Source: Bacillota bacterium
GTDB lineage: Bacteria > Bacillota > Clostridia > Christensenellales > SZUA-584
NCBI GenBank assembly: GCA_023415795.1
Contig: JAEZJG010000022.1
Location: 186,001-250,000, forward strand
Length of the DNA stretch: 64,000 bases
Direction of reading: 5' to 3'
A program made the translations under genes and the position numbers. The notes beneath the pieces are model-generated. The model was not told the DNA's origin, did no database searches, and worked only from the letters and a program-made list of their open reading frames with translations. Positions 9,041-16,947 of this stretch are shown piece by piece; within the stretch, counting starts at the first letter, position 1, and every line of letters starts with the position of its first letter.

Positions 9041-9224
9041 AAAACCCTCCGGAATAATTTAATCTATTATATTAATACACGACAAAAAATTCTACATACA
9101 AGTATAATGTCCGTAAAACATATTGCAATAGTGTAGATATAAAATAATTATTATGAGATGCGATGCTATGAGAGTATTCATACAATAATTATTAAGGCAC
9201 CGGCGTCCGGATTGACAGAACGTA

Positions 9225-9295
9225 GGGGGATTTACGGCGAGGCACAACCGCAGTCACGCTGTCATACAAAGCCAAGCGACATCCTCTGGGTCGTT
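9225..9295. repeat. degenerate family-A repeat copy
   Basis: The segment containing cacgctgtcatacaaagcc and gcgacatcctctgggtcg resembles the family-A block at ~5676-5720 (cacgctgtcatgcagagcg ... gcatcctccggggcg) with several changes. It lies in the AT-rich, gene-free stretch 9041-9400 upstream of the riboswitch, in which I see no other feature. Confidence 0.45.
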
Positions 9296-9400
9296 ATTAT
9301 ATACTTAAGATGTGAAGTGCAATCGGACACCGGCAAAAGATAATGTAACGATGTTAATAAAAATGTATTTGTATCTCACAGACCGCAGGCGGGCAGCATC

Positions 9401-9429
9401 TTGACAAAAATGTTCACGTCGGCTAAAAT
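9401..9429 (+). promoter_or_regulatory. sigma-70-type promoter of the riboswitch transcript
   Basis: TTGACA at 9401-9406 and TAAAAT at 9424-9429 are separated by exactly 17 bases, a near-consensus housekeeping promoter. It lies ~35 bases upstream of the c-di-GMP aptamer on the same strand. Confidence 0.75.
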
Positions 9430-9462
9430 TGTAACAATTCTATATGGTAAGAGTAATGATTA

Positions 9463-9546
9463 TGAGCACACGGCAAACACGTTGAAAAGCGTGGACGCAA
9501 AGCATTGAAGTCTAAGGCCCATGTGGCTATGACGGTTCGGCTGCCT
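9463..9546 (+). promoter_or_regulatory. cyclic-di-GMP-I (GEMM) riboswitch aptamer
   Basis: The element matches the GEMM-I layout. The conserved CACACGGCAAAC entry is at ~9467-9478. The P2 hairpin has CACG-type arms capped by a GAAA tetraloop (9477-9493). The near-invariant GGACGCAAAGC follows at 9493-9503, then the P3 arm with TCTAAGG (9511-9517), and the closing GGTTCGGCTGCC at ~9534-9545. It binds c-di-GMP, a signal for motility and sessility. The 3' arm overlaps the left arm of the following terminator, so ligand binding would be expected to favour read-through. The next gene starts at 9752. Confidence 0.88.
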
Positions 9547-9571
9547 CTTTATTAAGCGGGCGGCTTTTTTC
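9539..9571 (+). terminator. terminator of the c-di-GMP riboswitch expression platform
   Basis: GGCTGCC (9539-9545) can pair with GGCGGCT (9559-9565), including G-T wobbles, followed by TTTTTT. The left arm is the 3' strand of the aptamer, so the aptamer and terminator are mutually exclusive. A second weaker hairpin (aagcgg...ccgctt, ~9604-9636) follows. Confidence 0.75.
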
Positions 9572-9652
9572 ATTCTACGCCTTTTCGGACAAATATATAA
9601 ACAGGAAGCGGGGCTGCTTTGGCGGTTCCGCTTTTTGCATGCTGTGTTGTAG

Positions 9653-9681
9653 TGGATTTATGTCGGTAATTTGTGTATAAT
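9653..9681 (+). promoter_or_regulatory. possible promoter of the beta-CASP hydrolase gene
   Basis: A perfect TATAAT at 9676-9681 lies 70 bases before the start at 9752, with a poor -35 (TGGATT, 9653-9658) at 17-base spacing. If active, the downstream gene would have a riboswitch-independent transcript. Confidence 0.4.
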
Positions 9682-9751
9682 ACGGACAAACATAGTGCCA
9701 TTGGCGGCGTGACATAGGCCACAAAATTTAAGCGAACGGGGGCGGCGGCAT

Positions 9752-11317
9752 ATGAACATAACCTTTCTGGGAGCGGCAAAATGCGTAACGGGTTCGTGTA
9801 CGATGATCGAGACTCAAGGGAGAAGGCTGCTGGTGGACTGCGGCATGCGGCAAGGGCGCGACGAGAAGATGTCGCCCGTGGAGGACGGGTTTGCGTTTAA
9901 CCCGGCGGAGATCGACGCTGTTTTGCTGACGCACGCACACATCGATCATTCGGGGCTGCTGCCGCTGCTGGTCAAAAAGGGCTACAAGGGGCCTATCATC
10001 TGCACGGGTGCGACGGCAAAGCTGTGCGCCATCATGTTCCCGGATGCGGGGCACATACAGGAGATGGAGGCAGAATGGGAGAACCGCAAGCGTGAGCGTG
10101 CAGGTAAGCCGCGTATAGAGCCGCTCTACACCGTGGAGGACGCTAACAGAGCGTCGCACAGCCTGAAGCCGGTGAACTATGGCGACAGGGTGGCAGTGCT
10201 GGACGGCATTGAGGCGCGTTATGTGGATGCGGGACATCTGCTGGGCTCTGCGTCCATCGAGCTGTTTATTCAGGACAAGGGGCGCGAAAGAAAGCTGGTT
10301 TTTTCGGGCGATATCGGCAATAAGAACAAACCTATTATCAAAGACCCCAGCTACATCAACGAAGCGGAAATTGTGTTCATGGAGAGCACTTATGGCGATC
10401 GGCTGCACAAGCAGGCTATCGGCACACGCCAGCGTCTGCGCGAGATACTGAATACGGCGCTTAAGCGGGGCGGCAACATCGTAATCCCTTCCTTTGCGGT
10501 GGGGCGTACGCAGGAGGTGCTGTACGACCTTAGCGTGCTGCTGGATGAGGGCAGTGTACCGGGGCTGGAGTACGTTCCGGTATATATAGACAGCCCTCTT
10601 GGCATCGCTGCGACGCAGATATTTGAGCAGAGCAGCCATGGTTATTACGATGAGGAAGCCGCCGCTTTTAAGGCGGATGGGGTGGAGTTCTTTTCGTTCA
10701 AGACGCTGCGTGTTGCGCAAACAGCCGATGAATCCAAGGAGATCAACTTCGACAAGCGGCAGAAGATTATCATATCGTCCAGCGGCATGTGCGATGCGGG
10801 GCGCATTAAGCACCACCTCAAGCACAATCTGTGGAGGGCGGATTCTACCGTGGTGTTTGTGGGTTATCAGGCGGTGGGCACGCTGGGGCGCGCGATTGCC
10901 GACGGCAATAAGAGCGTGCGCATTTTTGGTGAGGAGATACAGGTGAAGGCAACGCTGGAGCATATCGAGGGCTTCTCAGGGCATGCGGATCGCGCGGGGT
11001 TGCTGGAATGGATCGGTCATTTTCCGACTAGCGTGGAACGGGTATTTGTGATGCACGGCGAGGAATCGGTATCTGCCGTGTTTGCGGAGGAGCTGTCGCA
11101 CCGGGGCTACGCTTCGGTGGTGCCGGGGCTGTTTGAGACGTATGATACGGAGAGCTTCGCGCAGCTGCCCGCGGCTCAGCCGATGCGCAAGGCGGATACC
11201 ACGCTCTCTGAACTCATGTTACGCATCAAGACCAAGGCAGACAGCGCACAGGGTGAACAGGCGCAGCTGATGCAGGCTGAGCTGGAGGCGCTGCTCAAAC
11301 GCTGGGAGATGGGCTGA
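9752..11317 (+). CDS. beta-CASP metallo-beta-lactamase-fold RNA-processing hydrolase
   Basis: 521 residues. The N-terminal metallo-beta-lactamase domain carries the zinc motif HAHIDHSG (~69-76). It is followed by a beta-CASP insertion (~180-390; FSGDIGN at ~188) and a C-terminal RMMBL-type motif with GFSGHADRAG (~406-415). This combination defines CPSF/YsiH-like nucleases and related predicted exonucleases acting on RNA. It is distinct from RNase J, which is longer. The gene follows a c-di-GMP riboswitch by ~180 bases, though linkage is uncertain. The start has a purine-rich stretch (gcgaacgggggcggcggcat) upstream. Confidence 0.85.
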   Translation: MNITFLGAAKCVTGSCTMIETQGRRLLVDCGMRQGRDEKMSPVEDGFAFNPAEIDAVLLTHAHIDHSGLLPLLVKKGYKGPIICTGATAKLCAIMFPDAGHIQEMEAEWENRKRERAGKPRIEPLYTVEDANRASHSLKPVNYGDRVAVLDGIEARYVDAGHLLGSASIELFIQDKGRERKLVFSGDIGNKNKPIIKDPSYINEAEIVFMESTYGDRLHKQAIGTRQRLREILNTALKRGGNIVIPSFAVGRTQEVLYDLSVLLDEGSVPGLEYVPVYIDSPLGIAATQIFEQSSHGYYDEEAAAFKADGVEFFSFKTLRVAQTADESKEINFDKRQKIIISSSGMCDAGRIKHHLKHNLWRADSTVVFVGYQAVGTLGRAIADGNKSVRIFGEEIQVKATLEHIEGFSGHADRAGLLEWIGHFPTSVERVFVMHGEESVSAVFAEELSHRGYASVVPGLFETYDTESFAQLPAAQPMRKADTTLSELMLRIKTKADSAQGEQAQLMQAELEALLKRWEMG

Positions 11318-11339
11318 TTAACTGAAAAAATTATCGATT

Positions 11340-11370
11340 AGTCGCCGGTGTAAGGCGGCTTTCTTTTTTT
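11340..11370 (+). terminator. rho-independent terminator
   Basis: AGTCGCC (11340-11346) pairs with GGCGGCT (11354-11360) with one wobble, followed by a T-rich tract. It sits 22 bases past the beta-CASP gene stop. Confidence 0.8.
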
Positions 11371-11415
11371 CAAGCCCTATATCCGCTGACTGCAGCTCCA
11401 TGACCATGAGCACTA

Positions 11416-12408
11416 TCAGCAAACGGGAGGCTTGTTTTTTGCCGACCACTCCATGATATACTCGGAGGCTGTGTCGGATGCCGCTTTGATTTCCTCGGAG
11501 ATGACGAACCCGCGGTTGAGCAAAAACTTGACGGCGGATTCGTTGCGCTTGTAAACGCGGATGCTGAGGCAAGAACGGGACTCGCGGACGTGCTCCAGTA
11601 GCTGGGTTCCAATGCCCTTGTTGTGCGCCCCTGGCACGATGCATAAAGCCGATATGACGGCGTCGTCGGTCACCGAGATAAAGCCGCGCAGCTGTCCGTC
11701 GTCGTACAGCAACGTATGGGACGGGGACAACGCGCTACGGACAGAGTCGTACTTCTGATGCCATATGCCCGCGTCGAGGAAGCTGTGCGCAGCAATATTG
11801 GATTGCAGCCACAGCTGCATCACATTGGCGATGTCATCGATGGTATACGGACGTATACAACCGTAATGCGGCACTATCGTTGGAACCTCTGTTTTGCGAA
11901 GTTTCACCAACCGCGACGGATCAAAAAAGCGGTTGACCAGATAGGCCACGAATATGCCGAACACCGTTTCTGCCAGCCGTGTGAGGCCGTATACAATAGG
12001 GGAGATATCCTTGTAATCAATCAGTATAATGAGGAAGACGACGATGCTGATGGGCACGCTGGCCTGCAGCTTCAGAATGTTGCACAGATAGATGATGACC
12101 ACCACGCCAGCAGTCACCAGCAGAACAAAGATCGTGTCGGGAATATAGCTGACAATCAGCAGAAACAAAACACCCATTACCGAGCCGAACACCGTGCCGA
12201 TTGTGCGGTCGATGCCCGTGCGCAGCGTGTTGGCCAGTGACGACTTCATGCAGATGGTGGCGGCCAGCGCAGCCTGAATGCCGTTGATGGCCTTGCCCAG
12301 CCCAATAAAGCCACTCCCAAGTCCAATCAGCTGAACGGTCAGCAAGCACAGCCCCACCGCAACAGCTGTCTTGATATTGCGCATTCCGATCTTGTAGCGT
12401 GGCTTCAT
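11416..12408 (-). CDS. ArAE-type membrane domain fused to a GNAT acetyltransferase
   Basis: 330 residues. Residues ~1-150 form an aromatic-acid-exporter-like (ArAE_1/FUSC-like) membrane region with about four hydrophobic helices (e.g. GLCLLTVQLIGLGSGFIGLG, 15-34) and the conserved AALAATICMKSSLANTLRTG segment (45-64). After a linker, residues ~165-325 form a GNAT domain with an acetyl-CoA motif at PGAHNKGIGTQLLEHV (~269-284). The reading frame is continuous. A transporter-like domain joined to an acetyltransferase could couple modification to membrane export. The substrate is unknown. Confidence 0.75.
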   Translation of the reverse strand: MKPRYKIGMRNIKTAVAVGLCLLTVQLIGLGSGFIGLGKAINGIQAALAATICMKSSLANTLRTGIDRTIGTVFGSVMGVLFLLIVSYIPDTIFVLLVTAGVVVIIYLCNILKLQASVPISIVVFLIILIDYKDISPIVYGLTRLAETVFGIFVAYLVNRFFDPSRLVKLRKTEVPTIVPHYGCIRPYTIDDIANVMQLWLQSNIAAHSFLDAGIWHQKYDSVRSALSPSHTLLYDDGQLRGFISVTDDAVISALCIVPGAHNKGIGTQLLEHVRESRSCLSIRVYKRNESAVKFLLNRGFVISEEIKAASDTASEYIMEWSAKNKPPVC

Positions 12409-12582
12409 GCTTCCTCCCTTTTAAGATATATTCTCATTCTATTCTAACGAAATCCGCGTTCATGTCAACATTTGGGGGGTAACTCCGCCAATCACACCGC
12501 GCTTTGTGAATGCATACCATATAGATATATGCGATTCGTTTCGCCTGCAACTACGGGCGGCTGACATAAGGGGGGCGCATTT

Positions 12583-13626
12583 ATGGCGGTTATCAAAGCG
12601 GCTGATTTAGTCAATTTCATTGTAAAGGCAAAGAACGACGGCTGGGGATACGTGTTCGGCGCACAGGGGCAGCTTTACACGCGGGCGCTTGCAGAGAAAT
12701 GGGGCAAGGAGCGGCGCTCGGGGCGCAGCTACAGCTATTTTACTGTGCAGTGCGCCAAGTGGATCGGGCGTTATGTAGCGGACTGCTCCGGTCTCATCAT
12801 TGAAGCGTTCCGCAGCCAGATACCCGGCTACGGCGACAAGACGGCTAACACGCTGTACAGCCGGTCGGTACAGAAGGGAAAGCTAAGCTCCATACCCGAG
12901 GTTCCCGGACTCTGCGTGTGGCGCAACGGGCATATCGGCGTATACATGGGCGACGGCAAGGTGATCGAATCGGGCGGTACCAACAACGGCGTGGTGCTGT
13001 CTCGGCTGAACGCACCGGCCACCAACAAGAAGTGGACGAACTGGGGCAAGATGGCGGATGTGGACTATACGTCGAACACCAACCCAAACGAGCCGGAACC
13101 ACCGACGCTGTGGCTGGGCAGGCTGCTGAAGGTGACCGGCCCGTATCTGAACGGCGACGATGTAGCGCAGGTGCAGATTGCGCTGAGACTCAAAGCTTAC
13201 GACCCCGGCACCATTGACGGCGTTTACGGCCCGTATACGCAGCGGGCGGTGAAGGAGTTTCAAAAGGCGTCAGGGTTGCTGGCAGACGGCATTGTGGGCG
13301 AGATCACGGCGGCGGCACTGTTTGGCGACTGGGTGACGGACAGCAAGGGCTATCCGGTGTATCCGGTGGCCGATAATCAACTGAGCTCCTTCGAGCTGCG
13401 GCGCGATCTCAAGCTGACCACACCTTATATGGCAGGGGAGGATGTGCGCGACGTGCAGGATGCGCTGGCACTCAACAACTTCTCGCCGGGGGATTCGGAC
13501 GGCGTGTTTGGCCCCAAGACGCAGAGCGCCGTGAGTGGCTTTCAAAAGAAAAACAAGCTGGTGGCGGATGGTGTGGTAGGGCAATATACCGCCACGCTGC
13601 TGGGCGGAATCTGGAAGGGCGTCTGA
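12583..13626 (+). CDS. NlpC/P60-type cell-wall hydrolase with two peptidoglycan-binding domains
   Basis: 347 residues. The N-terminal ~150 residues look like an NlpC/P60 cysteine peptidase: WGYVFGAQG (~21-29), the catalytic-cysteine motif ADCSGLIIEAF (~66-76) and the catalytic histidine in HIGVYMGDGKVIESGG (~112-127). Two PG_binding_1 repeats follow (~185-245 and ~270-340), each with a DG(V)YGP/FGPxTQ signature. No signal peptide is visible, so export may be by lysis or during sporulation. A prophage origin is possible, but no phage genes are nearby. Peptidoglycan stem-peptide cleavage is the expected activity. Confidence 0.8.
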   Translation: MAVIKAADLVNFIVKAKNDGWGYVFGAQGQLYTRALAEKWGKERRSGRSYSYFTVQCAKWIGRYVADCSGLIIEAFRSQIPGYGDKTANTLYSRSVQKGKLSSIPEVPGLCVWRNGHIGVYMGDGKVIESGGTNNGVVLSRLNAPATNKKWTNWGKMADVDYTSNTNPNEPEPPTLWLGRLLKVTGPYLNGDDVAQVQIALRLKAYDPGTIDGVYGPYTQRAVKEFQKASGLLADGIVGEITAAALFGDWVTDSKGYPVYPVADNQLSSFELRRDLKLTTPYMAGEDVRDVQDALALNNFSPGDSDGVFGPKTQSAVSGFQKKNKLVADGVVGQYTATLLGGIWKGV

Positions 13627-13680
13627 TAAGCCCAGCGCCTTGCTGCAAGCTGATGTGGCGGCTTTGCCTGTCCTTTGCCG

Positions 13681-14178
13681 TTAGATTTCCGTCGGGTCGT
13701 CGATGTGCAGATGCACCTGCCACTCAGCGGAATCCGGGTCGAAATCGCCGGATATCTGGCTGACGGACATCTTGACGTAACGCGCTTTGGCGGTGACCGC
13801 AACCTCGCCCTCCGGCGTGTATATTTCACCTTCCGCTTCAAACAGCAGGCGAGTGTCCTTCGTGATGCGCCCCAGCGCTTTGAGCTGCTGGCCGTAAGGC
13901 AGCGGCTTTTTATATGCCAGCGACAGCTCTACCGTGACGCCCCATACGTCCGGGTTGCCGATCTGGATGGCTCGCCCCATCGTCTCGTCGAGGATACATG
14001 CGGCAATGCCGCCGTGAACGCGCCCGGGATAGCTTTGGTGCAGCCGGTGCGGTGTGAACAGCGCCGCTATCTCGTTGGTTTCCGTTTCATAGAACGCGGC
14101 TTTAAGCCCCTTGTCATTGTCCAGCCCGCACACGAAGCATTCAGTCGCGTTGGGCTGCTTTGCGGTTATCTTCTTCAT
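13681..14178 (-). CDS. PaaI-like hotdog-fold thioesterase
   Basis: 165 residues with a single hotdog domain. The conserved helix-capping motif GRVHGGIAACILDETMGRA (~52-70) contains the HGG...DE signature of the PaaI/YbgC acyl-CoA thioesterase group. It probably hydrolyses a small acyl- or aryl-CoA. Convergent with the NlpC/P60 gene and divergent from the DMT transporter, it seems monocistronic. The start at 14178 gives MKKITAKQPNATECFVCGLDN, the usual N-terminus of this subfamily. Confidence 0.8.
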   Translation of the reverse strand: MKKITAKQPNATECFVCGLDNDKGLKAAFYETETNEIAALFTPHRLHQSYPGRVHGGIAACILDETMGRAIQIGNPDVWGVTVELSLAYKKPLPYGQQLKALGRITKDTRLLFEAEGEIYTPEGEVAVTAKARYVKMSVSQISGDFDPDSAEWQVHLHIDDPTEI

Positions 14179-14303
14179 ACATACCTCGCAAGTAATACTT
14201 TATTGTGTGCATTATATCACAAATGCTGGGAAGGTGCAGATCACTCATGGCATATGTCCGCATGTTGTGATAATATAAGCCCGTCATAGCTTGGGAGGAC
14301 ATC

Positions 14304-15233
14304 ATGGAAAAGAAAAGCCTGTTCGAGAAAAAAGGTGTGATGGTGCTGGCTGCGCTGGTATGCTGCCTGCTGTGGGGCAGCGCGTTTCCCGCAATTAAGC
14401 TGTCATACGCGCAACTGGGGGATTTAAACAGCTGGCAGATGGTTTTGCTGGCGGGGCTGCGGTTTACGCTGTCCGGCGTGCTGGTGCTGGCGTTTGCACG
14501 GCTCAAGCTGAAATCGAAGCTGATGCCGCCGCGCCGTGAATGGCCGCTGCTGCTGACCGTGGCGGTGCTGCAAACCTTCGGTTCGTACGTGCTGTATTAC
14601 ATCGGCATGGCACACACCAGCGGCGTAAAGGGCTCCATACTCATTACCCTCAGCGTGTTTCTGGTGGCGCTGGCGGCGCATTTTATGTTCCCGTCGGACA
14701 GGCTGAGCTGGAAAAAGGGCATCGGGCTGCTGCTTGGCTTTGCGGGGGTGATCGCGGCGAATATCACTCTGCTGGGTGAGGAGACGTTTGTATTCTCGGT
14801 ACAGGGTGAGGGGTTTATACTGCTGCACTGCGTGCTGGGTGTGGTGTGCACCGTGCTGGTGCGCAAGTACGGCGGCGGCACAGATATCGTGCGGGTGTCG
14901 GGCGCACAGCTGCTGATAGGCGGTTTGATGCTGATCGCTACGGGATACGCGGGCGCGCCGCAAGGGGTGGTCTTCAACGCGGCGGCGCTGCTACTGCTGC
15001 TATACATGGCGGTGCTATCGGCAGTGGCGTTTACTCTGTGGTTCGTGCTGTTGAAATATCATAAAGCCTCGCTGTTGGAGCAGTACAAGTTTGCAATACC
15101 GCTGTTCGGCGCGCTGCTGTCGGTGCTGCTGGTGCCGGGCGAGCATATCGGGCCGGAGATACTGGCGGCGGTGGCGCTTGTGACCGCGGGGACCATCATC
15201 GTCAACCGCGAGGGGAAGAAACGATCGATATAA
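14304..15233 (+). CDS. EamA/DMT-family transporter
   Basis: 309 residues with ten predicted membrane helices arranged as two EamA repeats (~14-150 and ~165-300). The first helix has CCLLWGSAFPAIKLSY (~20-35) and the end of repeat 1 has GIGLLLGFAGVIAANI, both typical of the drug/metabolite transporter superfamily. Substrate cannot be inferred; many are metabolite or amino-acid exporters. A GGGAGG precedes the ATG at 14304. Confidence 0.85.
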   Translation: MEKKSLFEKKGVMVLAALVCCLLWGSAFPAIKLSYAQLGDLNSWQMVLLAGLRFTLSGVLVLAFARLKLKSKLMPPRREWPLLLTVAVLQTFGSYVLYYIGMAHTSGVKGSILITLSVFLVALAAHFMFPSDRLSWKKGIGLLLGFAGVIAANITLLGEETFVFSVQGEGFILLHCVLGVVCTVLVRKYGGGTDIVRVSGAQLLIGGLMLIATGYAGAPQGVVFNAAALLLLLYMAVLSAVAFTLWFVLLKYHKASLLEQYKFAIPLFGALLSVLLVPGEHIGPEILAAVALVTAGTIIVNREGKKRSI

Positions 15234-15254
15234 AAAAGCTCCCATAGCGGGAGC
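15232..15254 (-). terminator. rho-independent terminator of the YcxB-like gene
   Basis: On the minus strand GCTCCC (15254-15249) pairs with GGGAGC (15243-15238) over a 5-base loop, followed immediately by TTTTTT. It lies 22 bases beyond the stop of the gene at 15277-15801 and overlaps the last codon of the DMT gene on the other strand. Confidence 0.85.
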
Positions 15255-15276
15255 GTTCAATTCGGTTTGGGGCATG

Positions 15277-15801
15277 TCAGCGGCGGCGTAGACGGTTTTT
15301 CCTGCCGTGGAGATGCGCGTCAATCAGCTTGCGTATCAGCGTGTATTCGTTGAGGTTCAACACCCGTGTGGGTATCACGAATGCGCGCAGTGTGGACAGG
15401 TGGATATAGATTGCCTTCTTGGATTCCACTGCGAACTTGACCTGCTCCCATTTGGCGCTGGATGAGCCTGCGGGGCCTGTTTCCTTCACGCCGTGCTTGT
15501 CGATCACCAGCTCGAATGCGGATTTAAGCGAGTGGCTGCTGTTGTATTGCTGCTTGGCCTTGTGGTTGAGGGTCAGTATATTGGATGCCGCAATGATACC
15601 GGCAAATACCACGACCAGCACTGCGACAATCACAATGGTGAGCGGGTTGGATGTGCCCCCGGCGAACACAACGAACAGACATACAGCCAGCATCAGAGCC
15701 GAAAACAGCGAGGGCAGCATAATGATGTGCTTGCGGTGCGAGTAACGGTTATAGCAAAGATAGTCGTCCAGCGACAAGGCATAGCGTTTGCGGAATTCCA
15801 T
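15277..15801 (-). CDS. YcxB-like membrane protein
   Basis: 174 residues from the ATG at 15801 (MEFRKRYALSLDDYLCYNRYS). The in-frame extension upstream to 15918 is rejected because it overlaps the next gene's promoter region and has no family resemblance. Two adjacent membrane helices (~28-72) are followed by a soluble PH-like domain with KWEQVKFAVESKKAIYIHLS (~115-134), the layout of YcxB-family proteins of unknown function. Confidence 0.7.
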   Translation of the reverse strand: MEFRKRYALSLDDYLCYNRYSHRKHIIMLPSLFSALMLAVCLFVVFAGGTSNPLTIVIVAVLVVVFAGIIAASNILTLNHKAKQQYNSSHSLKSAFELVIDKHGVKETGPAGSSSAKWEQVKFAVESKKAIYIHLSTLRAFVIPTRVLNLNEYTLIRKLIDAHLHGRKNRLRRR

Positions 15802-15931
15802 GGTCAGCCTCACATGTTTTGTTGATTGGTCTATACTAGCATAAGGAAGCTGTGTACGTCCATAACAACTTGTTTTGCCGTGCCTGCCCAAATGTGATAT
15901 AATGTATATTGACAGCAAGAGGGAAAAATAT

Positions 15932-16546
15932 ATGGCTCATACGATAGACAAAAGCAAGATTTTGATAGATGACGACGGTCACAGCGTGATCGCCGGAAAC
16001 CAGAAGTGGTTCAAGAAGCTGCATCACAGCATATCCGGCTGCGGGCCCACCACGGCAGCGCTGATACTTGCGTATATGGCGGCGGTATTCCCGGACAAGT
16101 GCCGTGAGGCTTACCCGTATGAACTGCCGCCCAAACGCAGCGACTTCACGCCCTTCATGAGTGCGGTGCGCGAATACGTGAAGCCGGGCATGCAGGGGCT
16201 GACGGACGCCAAATTCTTCGCGTCCAGCACCGTTGAGTTTGCCAAAAGCCTGGGCGTGAGCCTCTCGGCCGTAACGGTATCGCCCGGCTACAGCGCGGGT
16301 GTGGCGTTTGGCTACGTGAAGAAGGCGCTGGAAGAGGGATATCTGCCTGCGCTGCTGATACTGCGTAATCCCGCCCGTGAGCTGGACGATTTTACGTGGC
16401 ACTGGATGGCGATAACGGGCTGCGATGAGCAAAGTAAAACGATCAGCATAGCGACCAATGGTGAGGAGCACGAGCTGCCGTTCGAAAAGGTATGGCATCA
16501 GCGCCCGCCCTACCACGCCGCCTGCGTTTATTTTTACCCGGTGTGA
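15932..16546 (+). CDS. putative papain-like (C39-like) cysteine peptidase-fold protein
   Basis: 204 residues from the ATG at 15932, preceded by GAGGG; an upstream extension to 15875 lacks an RBS. The motif HHSISGCGPTTAALILAYM (~31-49) resembles the catalytic-cysteine motif of C39-like papain-fold proteins, and WHWMAITG (~147-154) could hold the catalytic histidine. No signal peptide or membrane segment is seen, so it may be cytoplasmic. I cannot assign a substrate. It is not linked to a peptide exporter, unlike bacteriocin-processing C39 peptidases. Confidence 0.5.
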   Translation: MAHTIDKSKILIDDDGHSVIAGNQKWFKKLHHSISGCGPTTAALILAYMAAVFPDKCREAYPYELPPKRSDFTPFMSAVREYVKPGMQGLTDAKFFASSTVEFAKSLGVSLSAVTVSPGYSAGVAFGYVKKALEEGYLPALLILRNPARELDDFTWHWMAITGCDEQSKTISIATNGEEHELPFEKVWHQRPPYHAACVYFYPV

Positions 16547-16596
16547 AGCCAAAGAGCACGGCGACTAAAACGTCGGCAGTTTTTTTCACAAAACAG

Positions 16597-16625
16597 TTGA
16601 CGTACGGCGCAAATTGATATATTAT
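16597..16625 (+). promoter_or_regulatory. tRNA operon promoter
   Basis: TTGACG at 16597-16602, 17-base spacer, TATTAT at 16620-16625. It ends ~18 bases before the initiator tRNA, as expected for a strong stable-RNA promoter. An imperfect hairpin with a T-run (~16560-16587) just upstream may terminate the preceding gene. Confidence 0.7.
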
Positions 16626-16643
16626 ATCTCTTGCACTCATTGA

Positions 16644-16720
16644 CGCGGGGTAGAGCAGTTTGGTAGCTCGTCGGGCTCATAACCCGGAGGCCACAGGTTC
16701 AAATCCTGTCCCCGCAACCA
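16644..16720 (+). tRNA. initiator tRNA-fMet (CAU)
   Basis: A 77-base cloverleaf with encoded CCA. The acceptor 5' strand is CGCGGGG, and position 1 (C) faces A72, the unpaired end required for formylation. The anticodon stem carries the three consecutive G-C pairs (GGG/CCC) that direct the tRNA to the P site. The anticodon is CAT. Together these identify the initiator rather than elongator methionine tRNA. Confidence 0.97.
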
Positions 16721-16767
16721 ATTGAACATAACCCGATTGGATGAATTTTCAGTCGGGTTATGCATGT

Positions 16768-16844
16768 GGCGGCGTGGCTCAGCTGGCTAGAGCATTCGGT
16801 TCATACCCGGAGGGTCACTGGTTCGAATCCAGTCGCCGCTACCA
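16768..16844 (+). tRNA. elongator tRNA-Met (CAU)
   Basis: A 77-base cloverleaf with acceptor GGCGGCG/CGCCGCT, D-arm GCTCAGCTGGCTAGAGC, anticodon loop TTCATAC and encoded CCA. CAT anticodons can also belong to Ile2 (lysidine) tRNA, but the acceptor and anticodon-arm sequence closely resemble known Firmicute elongator tRNA-Met rather than tRNA-Ile2. It is 47 bases downstream of tRNA-fMet and is probably cotranscribed. Confidence 0.92.
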
Positions 16845-16853
16845 CATCGGAGA

Positions 16854-16876
16854 AGCCCTCGCAGGAGGGCTTTTTT
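16854..16876 (+). terminator. terminator of the tRNA-Met operon
   Basis: AGCCCTC (16854-16860), GCAG loop, GAGGGCT (16865-16871), then a T-run, ten bases after the second tRNA's CCA. Confidence 0.9.
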
Positions 16877-16947
16877 CGTTGTCTGAGGATTGGTTACAAA
16901 ACGAGTTTTTATGCTTGGAATTATACAGTGAAATAGAGGTGCAACCG

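Noticed and set aside
9728..10963. 411-residue open frame antisense to the beta-CASP hydrolase
   Set aside because: It is a shadow of the beta-CASP gene, with arginine/histidine-rich low-information sequence.
12583..13626. Phage endolysin
   Set aside because: The domains fit an endolysin, but no phage genes (holin, tail, terminase, integrase) are nearby.
16768..16844. tRNA-Ile2 (lysidine) instead of elongator tRNA-Met
   Set aside because: The acceptor and anticodon arms resemble elongator tRNA-Met of Firmicutes, not tRNA-Ile2.
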